Shown: positions 19,019 through 26,896 of the stretch, one piece after another
How the letters are laid out: each line of letters opens with the position of its first letter
Position numbering within the stretch: the stretch's first letter is position 1
Assembly: GCF_003864295.1 (NCBI RefSeq)
Contig: NZ_BDQK01000013.1
Coordinates: 1,066,501 to 1,130,500 of the forward strand
DNA from: Aphanothece sacrum FPU1
GTDB taxonomy: Bacteria; Cyanobacteriota; Cyanobacteriia; Cyanobacteriales; Microcystaceae
DNA length: 64,000 nucleotides
Direction: 5' to 3'
Made by a program: the position numbers and the translations under genes
The notes under the pieces: generated by a model
Told to the model about the DNA's origin: nothing
Seen by the model: the letters and a program-made list of their open reading frames with translations, nothing else
Databases searched by the model: none

Positions 19019-19707
19019 TGAGATTATCTGTGATCATACCCTGTTTTAATGAAATTGGAACTATTACTCAAGTTGTGGAAGCTGTTAAAGCCTCTCCTGT
19101 GAAAAATTGCGAAATTATTATAGTCGATGATTGTTCAATAGATGGAACAAAAGATTTGCTACAATCAAATATAGAATCTCAAGTGAGTCGAGTTATCTAT
19201 CATCGCAAAAATCAAGGAAAGGGGGCAGCATTAAGGACAGGATTTGCTGCCGCAACTGGAGAGATTATTATTGTCCAAGATGCTGATTTAGAATACGACC
19301 CTCAAGAATATCCTTTGATGATAGAACCTATTCTGGATGGAAAAGCTGATGTGGTTTTTGGTTCTCGTTTTCAAGGCAGTAGACCTCACCGAGTTGTTTA
19401 TTATTGGCATATGGTGGGAAATAAATTTTTAACCACATTGTCTAATATGTTCAGTAATATTAACCTTACTGATATGGAGACTTGTTATAAAGCCTTCCGA
19501 CGAGAAATTATTCAATCAATCAGAATTAAAGAAAATCGATTTGGTTTTGAACCTGAAATTACGGCGAAAGTAGCTAAAATGGAGTGTCGTATTTACGAAG
19601 TTGGCATTTCTTACTATGGTCGGACTTACAAGGAGGGAAAAAAGATCGGTTGGCGAGATGGAGTGAGGGCTATTTTTTGCATTTTAAAATACAATTTATT
19701 TAGCTAA
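19015..19707 (+). CDS. DPM1-like family 2 glycosyltransferase
   Basis: A 230-residue GT2 enzyme of the polyprenyl-phosphate-sugar synthase kind. Motifs: [33 protein letters not shown], the metal-binding [21 protein letters not shown], and [13 protein letters not shown]. It lacks C-terminal membrane helices, as in soluble/peripheral DPM1. It likely makes a polyprenyl-phosphate hexose donor, which a GT-C enzyme such as the divergent neighbour at 16233 could use. ATGs at 19015 and 19018 are both possible starts. Confidence 0.85.
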   Translation: MMRLSVIIPCFNEIGTITQVVEAVKASPVKNCEIIIVDDCSIDGTKDLLQSNIESQVSRVIYHRKNQGKGAALRTGFAAATGEIIIVQDADLEYDPQEYPLMIEPILDGKADVVFGSRFQGSRPHRVVYYWHMVGNKFLTTLSNMFSNINLTDMETCYKAFRREIIQSIRIKENRFGFEPEITAKVAKMECRIYEVGISYYGRTYKEGKKIGWRDGVRAIFCILKYNLFS

Positions 19708-19713
19708 AGATTT

Positions 19714-19944
19714 TCAAAAATTATTCTTAGTTTCAGCTTCTTTAGTTTCACTAATCTTTACCCGAAATCCTCCTCTTATTCCCTGTTCTGGAATGCGAAG
19801 TTGGATATTTTGTGGAATATCTGGAGTACAAGGAATTTCTGCGGCCCAACATTGGTCACTCTTACCCGGTTTAACAATATTTATGTTATTGACTGTTTGG
19901 AAGACTAATTTAGTTGGTAACTGAATCTTTGCAGCATGACTCAC
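19714..19944 (-). CDS. small hypothetical protein (uncertain)
   Basis: A 76-residue frame opening at GTG with MSHAAKIQLPTKLVFQTVNN and containing CWAAEIPCTPDIPQ and RIPEQGIRGGFRVKISE. Residue composition looks protein-like, but there is no ribosome site and I know no family. It is convergent with the GT2 gene, 7 bp apart. It could be a real small gene or a remnant. Confidence 0.4.
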   Translation of the reverse strand: MSHAAKIQLPTKLVFQTVNNINIVKPGKSDQCWAAEIPCTPDIPQNIQLRIPEQGIRGGFRVKISETKEAETKNNF

Positions 19945-20017
19945 TAGCTTTATTTATAACCATCTATTTAATTTAAGATAAACTAAAATATAAAGATTTA
20001 GAAAAGAAAATTATCCT

Positions 20018-20578
20018 ATGTCATCTTTAAGCAAAACCTATCTTACCTTAGATGAGTTTCTCTCCTCTCCTTTAGCTAACGAAAATTACGAATTTTTTGA
20101 CGGAGAATTAATTCAAAAAATGTCACCAAAAAGAGATCATTCCCGTGTTACTTTAGCTTTATCAAGACTGTTGGATGATTGGCATCAAAATCAAGGAGAA
20201 GTAGGTATAGAATGGGCCATTCGTTTAAAAAGGAATGGTAAAGATTGGTGTCCCATCCCTGACTTACTTTATGTGTCTTTTGACAAGTTAGGAGAGATTA
20301 TTTTAGAAGATGATGCTTGTCCTATTCCCCCTGAGTTAGTGATTGAAATTATTTCTCCTGATCAATCATTTAGTGATCTTAGTGAGAAAGCAGAAGCTTA
20401 TTTAAAAGCAGGAGTTGATAGAGTTTGGTTAATTGATACGCGAGTAAAAAAAATTACTGTTTTTTATCCTGATTCTACCCCACAAACAAAAGGAGGTAAT
20501 GAGAGTTTAGAAGATAATATATTAGCTAATTTTAGCTTAACTCCTCAGCAAATATTTGAAAAAGCAGGATTAGATTAA
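20018..20578 (+). CDS. Uma2/DUF820 family nuclease-fold protein
   Basis: A 186-residue member of the DUF820/Uma2 family, very abundant in cyanobacteria. It has the PD-(D/E)XK core: NYEFFDGELIQKMSP, PIPDLLYVS (core Asp), PPELVIEIISPDQS (E), and KAEAYLKAGVDRVWLID. Whether these proteins cut DNA in the cell is not established; many are thought to be domesticated or mobile-related nucleases. It is a single gene flanked by convergent GHMP kinase. Confidence 0.9.
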   Translation: MSSLSKTYLTLDEFLSSPLANENYEFFDGELIQKMSPKRDHSRVTLALSRLLDDWHQNQGEVGIEWAIRLKRNGKDWCPIPDLLYVSFDKLGEIILEDDACPIPPELVIEIISPDQSFSDLSEKAEAYLKAGVDRVWLIDTRVKKITVFYPDSTPQTKGGNESLEDNILANFSLTPQQIFEKAGLD

Positions 20579-20609
20579 TGAATAATTTTATTAGAAGCTA
20601 ATTAATTAT

Positions 20610-21590
20610 TTACGAGAAAATGATCTGAGAACCAGGGGCATTAATTTTAACCGAAAGTACCTGATGATTAGCAAAAGTTTGTTTGAGATTTTCATGTAAT
20701 TCTGGGGGTGCAAAAAATAACATAAAACCACCGGCCCCGGCCCCTAATAATTTGCCTCCCCAGGCCCCTGCTTCTTGTCCCATTTGATAGAGTTTATCAA
20801 TTTCTGGGTTAGAAATTACCGTATCTAAACTACGTTTTGCTACCCAAGCTTCATGTAATAATTCACCAAAGGCCGATAACGGTTGATTACTGGTAAGAAT
20901 ATCCCATCCTTGATCTACCATTTGACGCATTTTTTTGAGAGTATCAGTATTATCTCCCACCCGTTTTAATTGTTGTTCTACGACTTGAGATGCTTTACGT
21001 TTTATCCCAGTAAAAACAATAAAAATATGGGCTTCAAATTCAGCTAAACGTTCAGGAGAAATTGGAACCATATTGACTATTATATCATCTTCTGTTCTAA
21101 ATTCAACTAAGTTAAACCCTCCCATTGCTGACATTAATTGATCTTGACAACCCACTCGATCTTTAACTAAATGACGTTCTACATAAATTGCCTCATAAGC
21201 TAAGTCTAAAGGTTTGACAAATTCCCCTTTAAAACTATGTAAAGCTTGTAATAATGATACAGTAAAAGCAGAAGAAGAACCCAACCCTGTAAACGCAGGT
21301 AAATCTGCTACATTATGTAACTCAATATCTTTATCTAAACCGCAAAAGTTAAGACATTCTCTATAGACACTATGCTCAATTTCGTCCACAGTTTTAACTA
21401 ATTCAACCTTACGATAAGAGAGTCGAATTAAATAGTCGAATAAATGACTAGGAAAGGGACTAGCTGTTACATAAGAAAACTTATTAATAGCAGTGGCTAA
21501 AACTGCCCCTCCCTGCTTTAAAAAATATTCAGGGTAGTCCGTTCCTCCCCCAAAAAAACTAATTCTAACTGGTGCGCGTGAAATTAACAT
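20610..21590 (-). CDS. hddA: D-glycero-D-manno-heptose 7-phosphate kinase-like GHMP kinase
   Basis: A 326-residue GHMP-superfamily sugar kinase. The N-terminal RAPVRISFFGGGTDYPEYF is the HddA-type signature, the ATP loop is FTGLGSSSAFTVSLL, and the C-terminal motif 3 is GKLLGAGAGGFMLFF. HddA phosphorylates D-glycero-alpha-D-manno-heptose 7-phosphate at C1 on the route to GDP-heptose. It overlaps the hddC-like gene by 7 bp, strengthening this reading. gmhA and gmhB are not in the window. A related fucose/other sugar kinase is the alternative. Confidence 0.85.
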   Translation of the reverse strand: MLISRAPVRISFFGGGTDYPEYFLKQGGAVLATAINKFSYVTASPFPSHLFDYLIRLSYRKVELVKTVDEIEHSVYRECLNFCGLDKDIELHNVADLPAFTGLGSSSAFTVSLLQALHSFKGEFVKPLDLAYEAIYVERHLVKDRVGCQDQLMSAMGGFNLVEFRTEDDIIVNMVPISPERLAEFEAHIFIVFTGIKRKASQVVEQQLKRVGDNTDTLKKMRQMVDQGWDILTSNQPLSAFGELLHEAWVAKRSLDTVISNPEIDKLYQMGQEAGAWGGKLLGAGAGGFMLFFAPPELHENLKQTFANHQVLSVKINAPGSQIIFS

Positions 21591-22318
21591 TGATTGTTTA
21601 AATAGTGAAAGTTTTCTAAGATAAAAGCTTCTGCTTGGGGCAAAGATTCTGGGGTTCCAATATCTAAAAAAGCGGCCTCAACCGGATGCACTTTTAGATG
21701 AACATTTTGACTAAGTAACGCCGGAAAAATATCATATTCAAAACTCAAAGGTAACTGATTCGGAAACTTATAGATAAGTTTATCACGAAATAGGTAAACA
21801 CCTCCGTTAATTATTCCTTGACCTTCTCTTTTTTCGGCAAAATTAATCAGTTTTCCCGATGCATCAGTCCCTAATGAACCATAACGAGATCCATCACCTA
21901 CCCTTACTCCTAAAATCACTCCATCAACCTGATTATCTGCTAAATAATTGGCTAATTCAACAAATTGAGCTACCATTAAAGAGTCACCATTCATTACTAA
22001 CCAAGCCTTGGGAGATAAGTTAATCTGACGAACCGCATTAATAAAGCCTCCACCTGTTCCTAATGGTTCAGTTTCACGACAACAGTATATCTTAATTTCT
22101 GGGACTGGATTTGTTTTAAAATGTTCCTCAATAGTATCTCCTAAATAACCCGTTGCTATAATAATTTTAGTGATTCCTTGGTATTTTAAATACCTAATAA
22201 CCCATTCTAAAAAAGGTTTTCCTGCGACGGGGGCCATAGGTTTAGGTAGGTTAGGAAGTAGGTGTTTAACTCTCGTTCCATAACCCCCTGCTAAAATAAC
22301 GGCTACAATATCATTCAT
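21584..22318 (-). CDS. hddC: D-glycero-D-manno-heptose 1-phosphate guanylyltransferase-like enzyme
   Basis: A 244-residue sugar-nucleotidyltransferase. The nucleotide-binding signature is VILAGGYGTRVKHLLPNLPK, followed by PMAPVAGKPFLEW, GTGGGFINAV, VMNGDSLM and a C-terminal FLDIGTPESL. HddC makes GDP-D-glycero-alpha-D-manno-heptose, used for S-layer glycans and some capsules. It precedes hddA with a 7-bp overlap, so both are made from one transcript. A mannose-1-phosphate guanylyltransferase is the alternative. Confidence 0.85.
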   Translation of the reverse strand: MNDIVAVILAGGYGTRVKHLLPNLPKPMAPVAGKPFLEWVIRYLKYQGITKIIIATGYLGDTIEEHFKTNPVPEIKIYCCRETEPLGTGGGFINAVRQINLSPKAWLVMNGDSLMVAQFVELANYLADNQVDGVILGVRVGDGSRYGSLGTDASGKLINFAEKREGQGIINGGVYLFRDKLIYKFPNQLPLSFEYDIFPALLSQNVHLKVHPVEAAFLDIGTPESLPQAEAFILENFHYLNNQC

Positions 22319-22423
22319 GAATTTTGATGGATAACAGTTGAATTTTCCTCATCAATGATTATATGCTTGATAGGTCACAACAATAGAATATTTTTGTAAC
22401 TCCTAATTAAGTTTATGATTTTA

Positions 22424-22590
22424 AAGAGGTAGATAAAATTAATTACATAAAATTTGTCGTAGGGGCGGGTTTTTTACATAAATCAATGATTCTAACAAAA
22501 AAATTAAATAAACCCGTCCCCTATTACTTAACCATTACGACTATATCAAAACCCGCCTTGGCTGTGCAATTAATTTTGCTTAAATACTTA
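22424..22590. repeat. repeat R2, copy E
   Basis: A second full copy of R2. It shares with copy D the left end (AAAATTAATTACATAAAATT), GTAGGGGCGGGTTTTTTAC, the internal ACCATTACGACTATATCAAA, and the right end TGTGCAATTAATTTTGC. It lies in the spacer between hddC and the DUF1802 gene. No other feature is seen in that 290-bp spacer. Confidence 0.75.
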
Positions 22591-22608
22591 TACTAATCAA
22601 CTACATTT

Positions 22609-23193
22609 ATGTCTATGCTAACTCAATTAAACTACGCCTTAAAAGAATGGAATGTTACCATTAATGCCTTAGCAAAAGGTCAAACAATTTTATTATTACG
22701 AAAAGGAGGTATTCGAGAAATTGGTGGACGCTTTAATGTCAAATATGATCAGGTTTTATTATACCCTACATATGAACATCAAAACCCCAATTTATTAAAA
22801 TCGAAATATTCCTCAGACGTGATTAAAGTTAATTCTGGTTGGCATCCTGAGACTATTTCTATTACCAGTTGGACGAAAATCACTGATATTTTTGTAATCC
22901 CAGAAAAATCAACTCTTGATCTTTTATTTAATTATCATATTTGGAATCAAGAATTTATTTCAGATAGATTTAATTGGAAACCAAATCAACCTCTTTATTT
23001 ATTATTATTAAAAGTTTATTTATTGCCGAATGCTGGAGAAATCAACTATCAGTCAGAGTATGGAGGCTGTCGATCTTGGCTAGAATTAAATCAAACAATT
23101 GATATTAGCAAAAGTGTTCCCGTGTTAGATGATCATGAATATGATTTTAAGGTAGAAGACATAAAAAAAGTTATAACTAGAATTAAAGAATGA
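22609..23193 (+). CDS. DUF1802 family protein
   Basis: A 194-residue soluble protein of the DUF1802 family. Marks: LNYALKEWNVTINALAKGQT, LLLRKGGIREIGGRF, VLLYPTYEHQNPNLLK, and a C-terminal CRSWLELNQTI. The family is common in cyanobacteria and lacks an assigned function. Starts at 22609 (MSML) or 22615 (ML) are both possible. It is followed in the same direction by the M24 aminopeptidase after 103 bp. Confidence 0.85.
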   Translation: MSMLTQLNYALKEWNVTINALAKGQTILLLRKGGIREIGGRFNVKYDQVLLYPTYEHQNPNLLKSKYSSDVIKVNSGWHPETISITSWTKITDIFVIPEKSTLDLLFNYHIWNQEFISDRFNWKPNQPLYLLLLKVYLLPNAGEINYQSEYGGCRSWLELNQTIDISKSVPVLDDHEYDFKVEDIKKVITRIKE

Positions 23194-23296
23194 GACAAAG
23201 ATAAAATAAAAATAACCCTTAAAGTTTTCTAATCTATACTTCTACTGTTATACTAGAATAATCAAAAAAATTAGTCAGAGTTTAATAGAATAAATT

Positions 23297-24613
23297 ATGG
23301 GCATTGATCTGAGTGAATACCGCCAACGTCGAGAACAGTTGATGAAAAAAATTGGGCAAGGAACAGCGATCTTTCGCAGTGCGCCCACAGTAGTTATGCA
23401 CAATGATGTAGAGTATAATTTTCGCCAAGATAGTGATTTTTTCTATTTAACAGGATTTAATGAACCCGAAGCAGTTGCCTTATTAGTTCCCCATCACGAA
23501 GAACATCATTTTATCTTATTTGTACAAGCAAAAGATCCTGAAAAAGAAACCTGGACAGGATATCGTTATGGAGTAGAAGGGGCAAAAGAACTTTACGGGG
23601 CCGATGAAGCTTATCCTATTACTGACCTCGATGAAAAGTTACCAGAGTATCTGAAAAAAGCCGACCGTATCTATTATCATTTAGGACGAGATAAACACTT
23701 TAATGACGTAATTATTTCTCATTGGCAACGATTAATTGCTACTTATCCGAAACGGGGAACAGGACCGATCGCTATTGAAGATACTAATCAAATTCTTCAC
23801 CCAATGCGTCAGATAAAAAGCCCCACAGAATTGATGCTGTTACGTCAAGCAATGGAGATTTCAGCCGCAGCACATAATCGGGCTAGAGAGTTTGTTAAAG
23901 TTGGTCATTATGAATACCAAATTCAGGCAGAAATTGAACATACATTTAGGTTACATGGGGCAATAGGGCCAGCTTATCCTTCTATTGTGGCATCAGGCAA
24001 TAACTCTTGTATTCTCCATTATGTCGAGAATAAACGTCAGATTCAAGATCAAGATTTGTTACTAATTGATGCTGGATGTTCTTACGATTATTATAATGGA
24101 GATATAACCAGAACTTTTCCCATCAATGGTAAATTTACAGGAGAACAAAAAGCAATTTATGAAATTGTTTTACAAGCACAATTAAAAGCCATTGAATTGG
24201 TTCAACCTGGTCAACCTTATAACGAGTTTCATGATATGGCTGTTTGTGTTTTAGTTCAAGGATTAATAGAATTAGGACTACTAAAAGGAGATTTAGAGGA
24301 AATAATTAAAGAAGAAAAATATAAGCCATTTTATATGCACAAAACAGGTCATTGGTTAGGGTTAGATGTACATGATGCGGGAGTGTATAAACAAGGAGAA
24401 GAAACCTGGGAAATATTAAAAGCAGGTAATGTTTTAACTGTTGAACCAGGAATTTATATTGGCCCTGATATTAAACCAGCAGAAGGGCAACCAGAAATAC
24501 CTGAAAGATGGCGAGGTATTGGTATTCGTATTGAAGATGATATATTAGTAACAGAAACCGGCCATGAAGTATTAACATCTGCCGTTCCTAAAGCCATTGA
24601 TGATATTAGTTAA
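23297..24613 (+). CDS. pepP: Xaa-Pro aminopeptidase (M24B)
   Basis: A 438-residue metallopeptidase that removes N-terminal residues ahead of proline. It has an N-terminal AMP_N domain (YRQRREQLMKKIGQGTAIF, DSDFFYLTGFNEPEA) and a C-terminal pita-bread domain. Dinuclear metal ligands are visible in LLIDAGCSYDYYNGDITRTF (two Asp), KTGHWLGLDVHD (His), LTVEPGIYIG (Glu) and GIRIEDDILV (Glu). Length matches the family. Cytoplasmic; single gene. Confidence 0.92.
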   Translation: MGIDLSEYRQRREQLMKKIGQGTAIFRSAPTVVMHNDVEYNFRQDSDFFYLTGFNEPEAVALLVPHHEEHHFILFVQAKDPEKETWTGYRYGVEGAKELYGADEAYPITDLDEKLPEYLKKADRIYYHLGRDKHFNDVIISHWQRLIATYPKRGTGPIAIEDTNQILHPMRQIKSPTELMLLRQAMEISAAAHNRAREFVKVGHYEYQIQAEIEHTFRLHGAIGPAYPSIVASGNNSCILHYVENKRQIQDQDLLLIDAGCSYDYYNGDITRTFPINGKFTGEQKAIYEIVLQAQLKAIELVQPGQPYNEFHDMAVCVLVQGLIELGLLKGDLEEIIKEEKYKPFYMHKTGHWLGLDVHDAGVYKQGEETWEILKAGNVLTVEPGIYIGPDIKPAEGQPEIPERWRGIGIRIEDDILVTETGHEVLTSAVPKAIDDIS

Positions 24614-24693
24614 TTATTGATAACTGTTCACTGTTTACTGATTTAAGCTGTCATTGCGAGGGGGTAATCGAAGCATTAATTAAATTAATGTAT

Positions 24694-24733
24694 GTAAGTA
24701 CACAAAATTAATTACCCAAAATTTGTAGGGGCG
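24694..24733. repeat. repeat R2, copy F (left end only)
   Basis: TAAGTACACAAAATTAATTA followed by CCCAAAATTTGTAGGGGCGG reproduces the left end of R2 copies D and E. The normal right end is missing; the 53-bp tandem array begins directly after it. Confidence 0.65.
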
Positions 24734-24917
24734 GGTTTTTGACAAAATCCATGATTCTTACTAAAAAACTAGATAAACCCGCCCTAGGTTTTTGACAAAA
24801 TCCATGATTCTTACTAAAAAACTAAATAAACCCGCCCTAGGTTTTTGACAAAATCCATGATTCTTACTAAAAAACTAGATAAACCCGCCCTAGGTTTTTG
24901 ACAAAATCCATGATTCT
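24734..24917. repeat. 53-bp tandem repeat, 3.5 units
   Basis: Units start at 24734, 24787, 24840 and 24893, each opening GGTTTTTGACAAAATCCATG and closing AAACCCGCCCTA. Units are almost identical (one A/G difference). The fourth is cut at 24917, exactly where R1 copy B begins. The units derive from the centre of repeat R2. There are no spacers, so this is not CRISPR. Confidence 0.85.
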
Positions 24918-25108
24918 GGTTCTACCGGACAAGTTATGCTAAATTATTACAAATTATAGACCTTAACTCGCTCAGAGTTAAGCTATACAAACAAAGGTTG
25001 CCTACGCAACCTAGAATGGCTGTCCGCGCAGGCGGACTTAGTCTTTATAGGATCAGACATAAGCTCTGTCATTAATTATTAATTTAGCATAGTTTGTCCG
25101 ATAGAACC
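24918..25108 (-). mobile_element. repeat R1, copy B, with 28-bp terminal inverted repeats (MITE)
   Basis: A 191-bp element with ends 24918-24945 and 25081-25108 that match as inverted repeats at 25 of 28 positions (both start GGTTCTA and contain CGGACAA and TATGCTAAATT). Between them lie the R1 hairpins: CTTAACTC/GAGTTAAG, AGGTTGC/GCAACCT and GTCCGC/GCGGAC. It has no coding capacity, so mobilisation would need an outside transposase. No clear target-site duplication was found. Confidence 0.75.
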
Positions 25109-25129
25109 GACTTTCTTAGAAAAATGCTA

Positions 25130-26896
25130 CTATGGACTAATATTAATGGTAAAAAGAAATCCATTATCCTGCAAAGAATTACCATTCTGAAGCAGTTCTT
25201 TTCCTAAACGGTTAGCCCAGTCCAAACGCGCACTAAAAACATTACCATATTGTACTTGTAAACCTAACCCGATTGACGCTAAAGTATCAATAGAAGGATT
25301 AGGAGCATTGCCACTATTCCAACCAGTACCAATATTAGCAAAAGGAACAATTTGAACGACAAAATTGTCTTTAGACATACGATAAATTGGGATGCGAAAT
25401 TCAAGGGAACCAAAAACTCCATTATCCGTTAATAAAGAATTCTGTCGATACCCTTCCACATTGTTCAAACCTCCCAAAGAAAATTGCTCTAAAGAAACAA
25501 TAGGACGATCCGCCAATTGTAAATCTATCCGTGCTATAAATAGAGTATCAGGGGCAAAAAGTTTAACCCATTGACCTTGTCCCCGCCATAAAAAATAGTT
25601 ACCATCAGGAGTAATAGGATTAACATCAATATCAAAAGGAACCGTTGTCCCAAAAGCATCAATTCCCCAGTCAAACTCAGACCGAAAGGCCATCACTTCT
25701 GCTTCACTTCTAGTCACCCATTCCTGAAAAAATCGTAAGGTAGAAATATAATTTCTACCATTATTATCCGATCCTCGTCCGGGAAATGGCAAGCCCTCTA
25801 AATAACGAGTTCTACTTTTTTGATGATCAATATTAACCCCCACTGCTAACTCTTGACTAGGAGCTTCCCAAATAGGTTGACGAAACTTTATAGAATACTT
25901 TTGATAGTCAGAATTAATCTCTAAAATATCTAAAGGTTCCTCAATAATTTCCCCTCGCAAATTCCTAAACCCGACTTTAAGCGTTCCATTGTAAACATTA
26001 ACCGGAACTGTATAATTAACTTCAATATCATCACTGCCATCCGTGTTATAATAAGTTGTCTGAACAGTATCACCCATCCCAGAAATATTAATATCAGACA
26101 ACTCAGCACCCCGTCGAATTTCTCCAACTTGCGGGTTACGTCCATTGTCAAAAAGAATTTTGGCGTAAAAAGAACGGGCCGTCAACACCTTAACAGTTAA
26201 AATATTACTAGCCGGACGAGGACTGGCCGACAATTCCGCCGAAATCTGAGATATTAGAGGATTCAATTGTAGTAATTGTAAGGCTTTTAGTAAACGAGGT
26301 ACATTGAGAGGAGTGCCACCGGCCAAAGCTAAGCGATCGCGCACATAGTTAGGACTGAGTTTACCCTCAACAGTTATATTAATAGCTTCTAAAGTACCTT
26401 CAACAATCTTAATAGTAATCAGACCCTGATCCATCGTTTGAGGGGGAATATAAGCCCCAGAAGTCACATATCCCTGATTAACGTATAATTGAGTTACGGC
26501 TGAACGAGCCTCTAATAATTCCCCAAAAGTAAGGGGACGACCAGTAAACAAGACCGTGACTCTCTCTAAATCTGCCTCACTAAAGACAGTATTTCCCTCA
26601 AAACGAAACTTTTGAACCGTAATAGTTTGTGAACTGTTGGAGGGCAATATTTGGGGAGTTGGGGGGTTTATTGGGATAGTTTCTAGGGGACTCTCAGGTA
26701 AGGGAGTCGGTGGAATGGGGTCTAAGTTTCGAGGGGATGGAGGCAGAACAGGGGTTATCTCAACGGTTTGAGCTAACAATCTTTCCATGTCCAAGTTAGT
26801 GAACCAGAGAACCCCTATTAGGGGCATGATTAGGTAAAGTATCAAGAGAGAGGGAGCTTGTTGACCAGTCATAACAAGTCGGTGCCATAAACCCAT
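25130..26896 (-). CDS. TpsB outer-membrane transporter of a two-partner secretion system (ShlB/FhaC/HecB)
   Basis: A 588-residue Omp85-superfamily transporter that exports its TpsA partner across the outer membrane. It has an N-terminal hydrophobic signal (about 10-42), a Pro-rich linker (about 50-85), a POTRA pair (VQKFRFEGNTVFSEADLERV, LITIKIVEGTLEAINI) and a C-terminal 16-strand barrel including NVEGYRQNSLLTDNG, the VRGY-type L6 motif. The start could be ATG 26896 or 26872; either overlaps the end of tpsA. It lies directly downstream of its substrate gene, so the pair is one operon. Confidence 0.9.
   Translation of the reverse strand: MGLWHRLVMTGQQAPSLLILYLIMPLIGVLWFTNLDMERLLAQTVEITPVLPPSPRNLDPIPPTPLPESPLETIPINPPTPQILPSNSSQTITVQKFRFEGNTVFSEADLERVTVLFTGRPLTFGELLEARSAVTQLYVNQGYVTSGAYIPPQTMDQGLITIKIVEGTLEAINITVEGKLSPNYVRDRLALAGGTPLNVPRLLKALQLLQLNPLISQISAELSASPRPASNILTVKVLTARSFYAKILFDNGRNPQVGEIRRGAELSDINISGMGDTVQTTYYNTDGSDDIEVNYTVPVNVYNGTLKVGFRNLRGEIIEEPLDILEINSDYQKYSIKFRQPIWEAPSQELAVGVNIDHQKSRTRYLEGLPFPGRGSDNNGRNYISTLRFFQEWVTRSEAEVMAFRSEFDWGIDAFGTTVPFDIDVNPITPDGNYFLWRGQGQWVKLFAPDTLFIARIDLQLADRPIVSLEQFSLGGLNNVEGYRQNSLLTDNGVFGSLEFRIPIYRMSKDNFVVQIVPFANIGTGWNSGNAPNPSIDTLASIGLGLQVQYGNVFSARLDWANRLGKELLQNGNSLQDNGFLFTINISP

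Noticed and set aside
24734-24917. Tandem array that could be mistaken for a CRISPR
   Set aside because: The 53-bp units are contiguous with no unique spacers, and there are no cas genes nearby.
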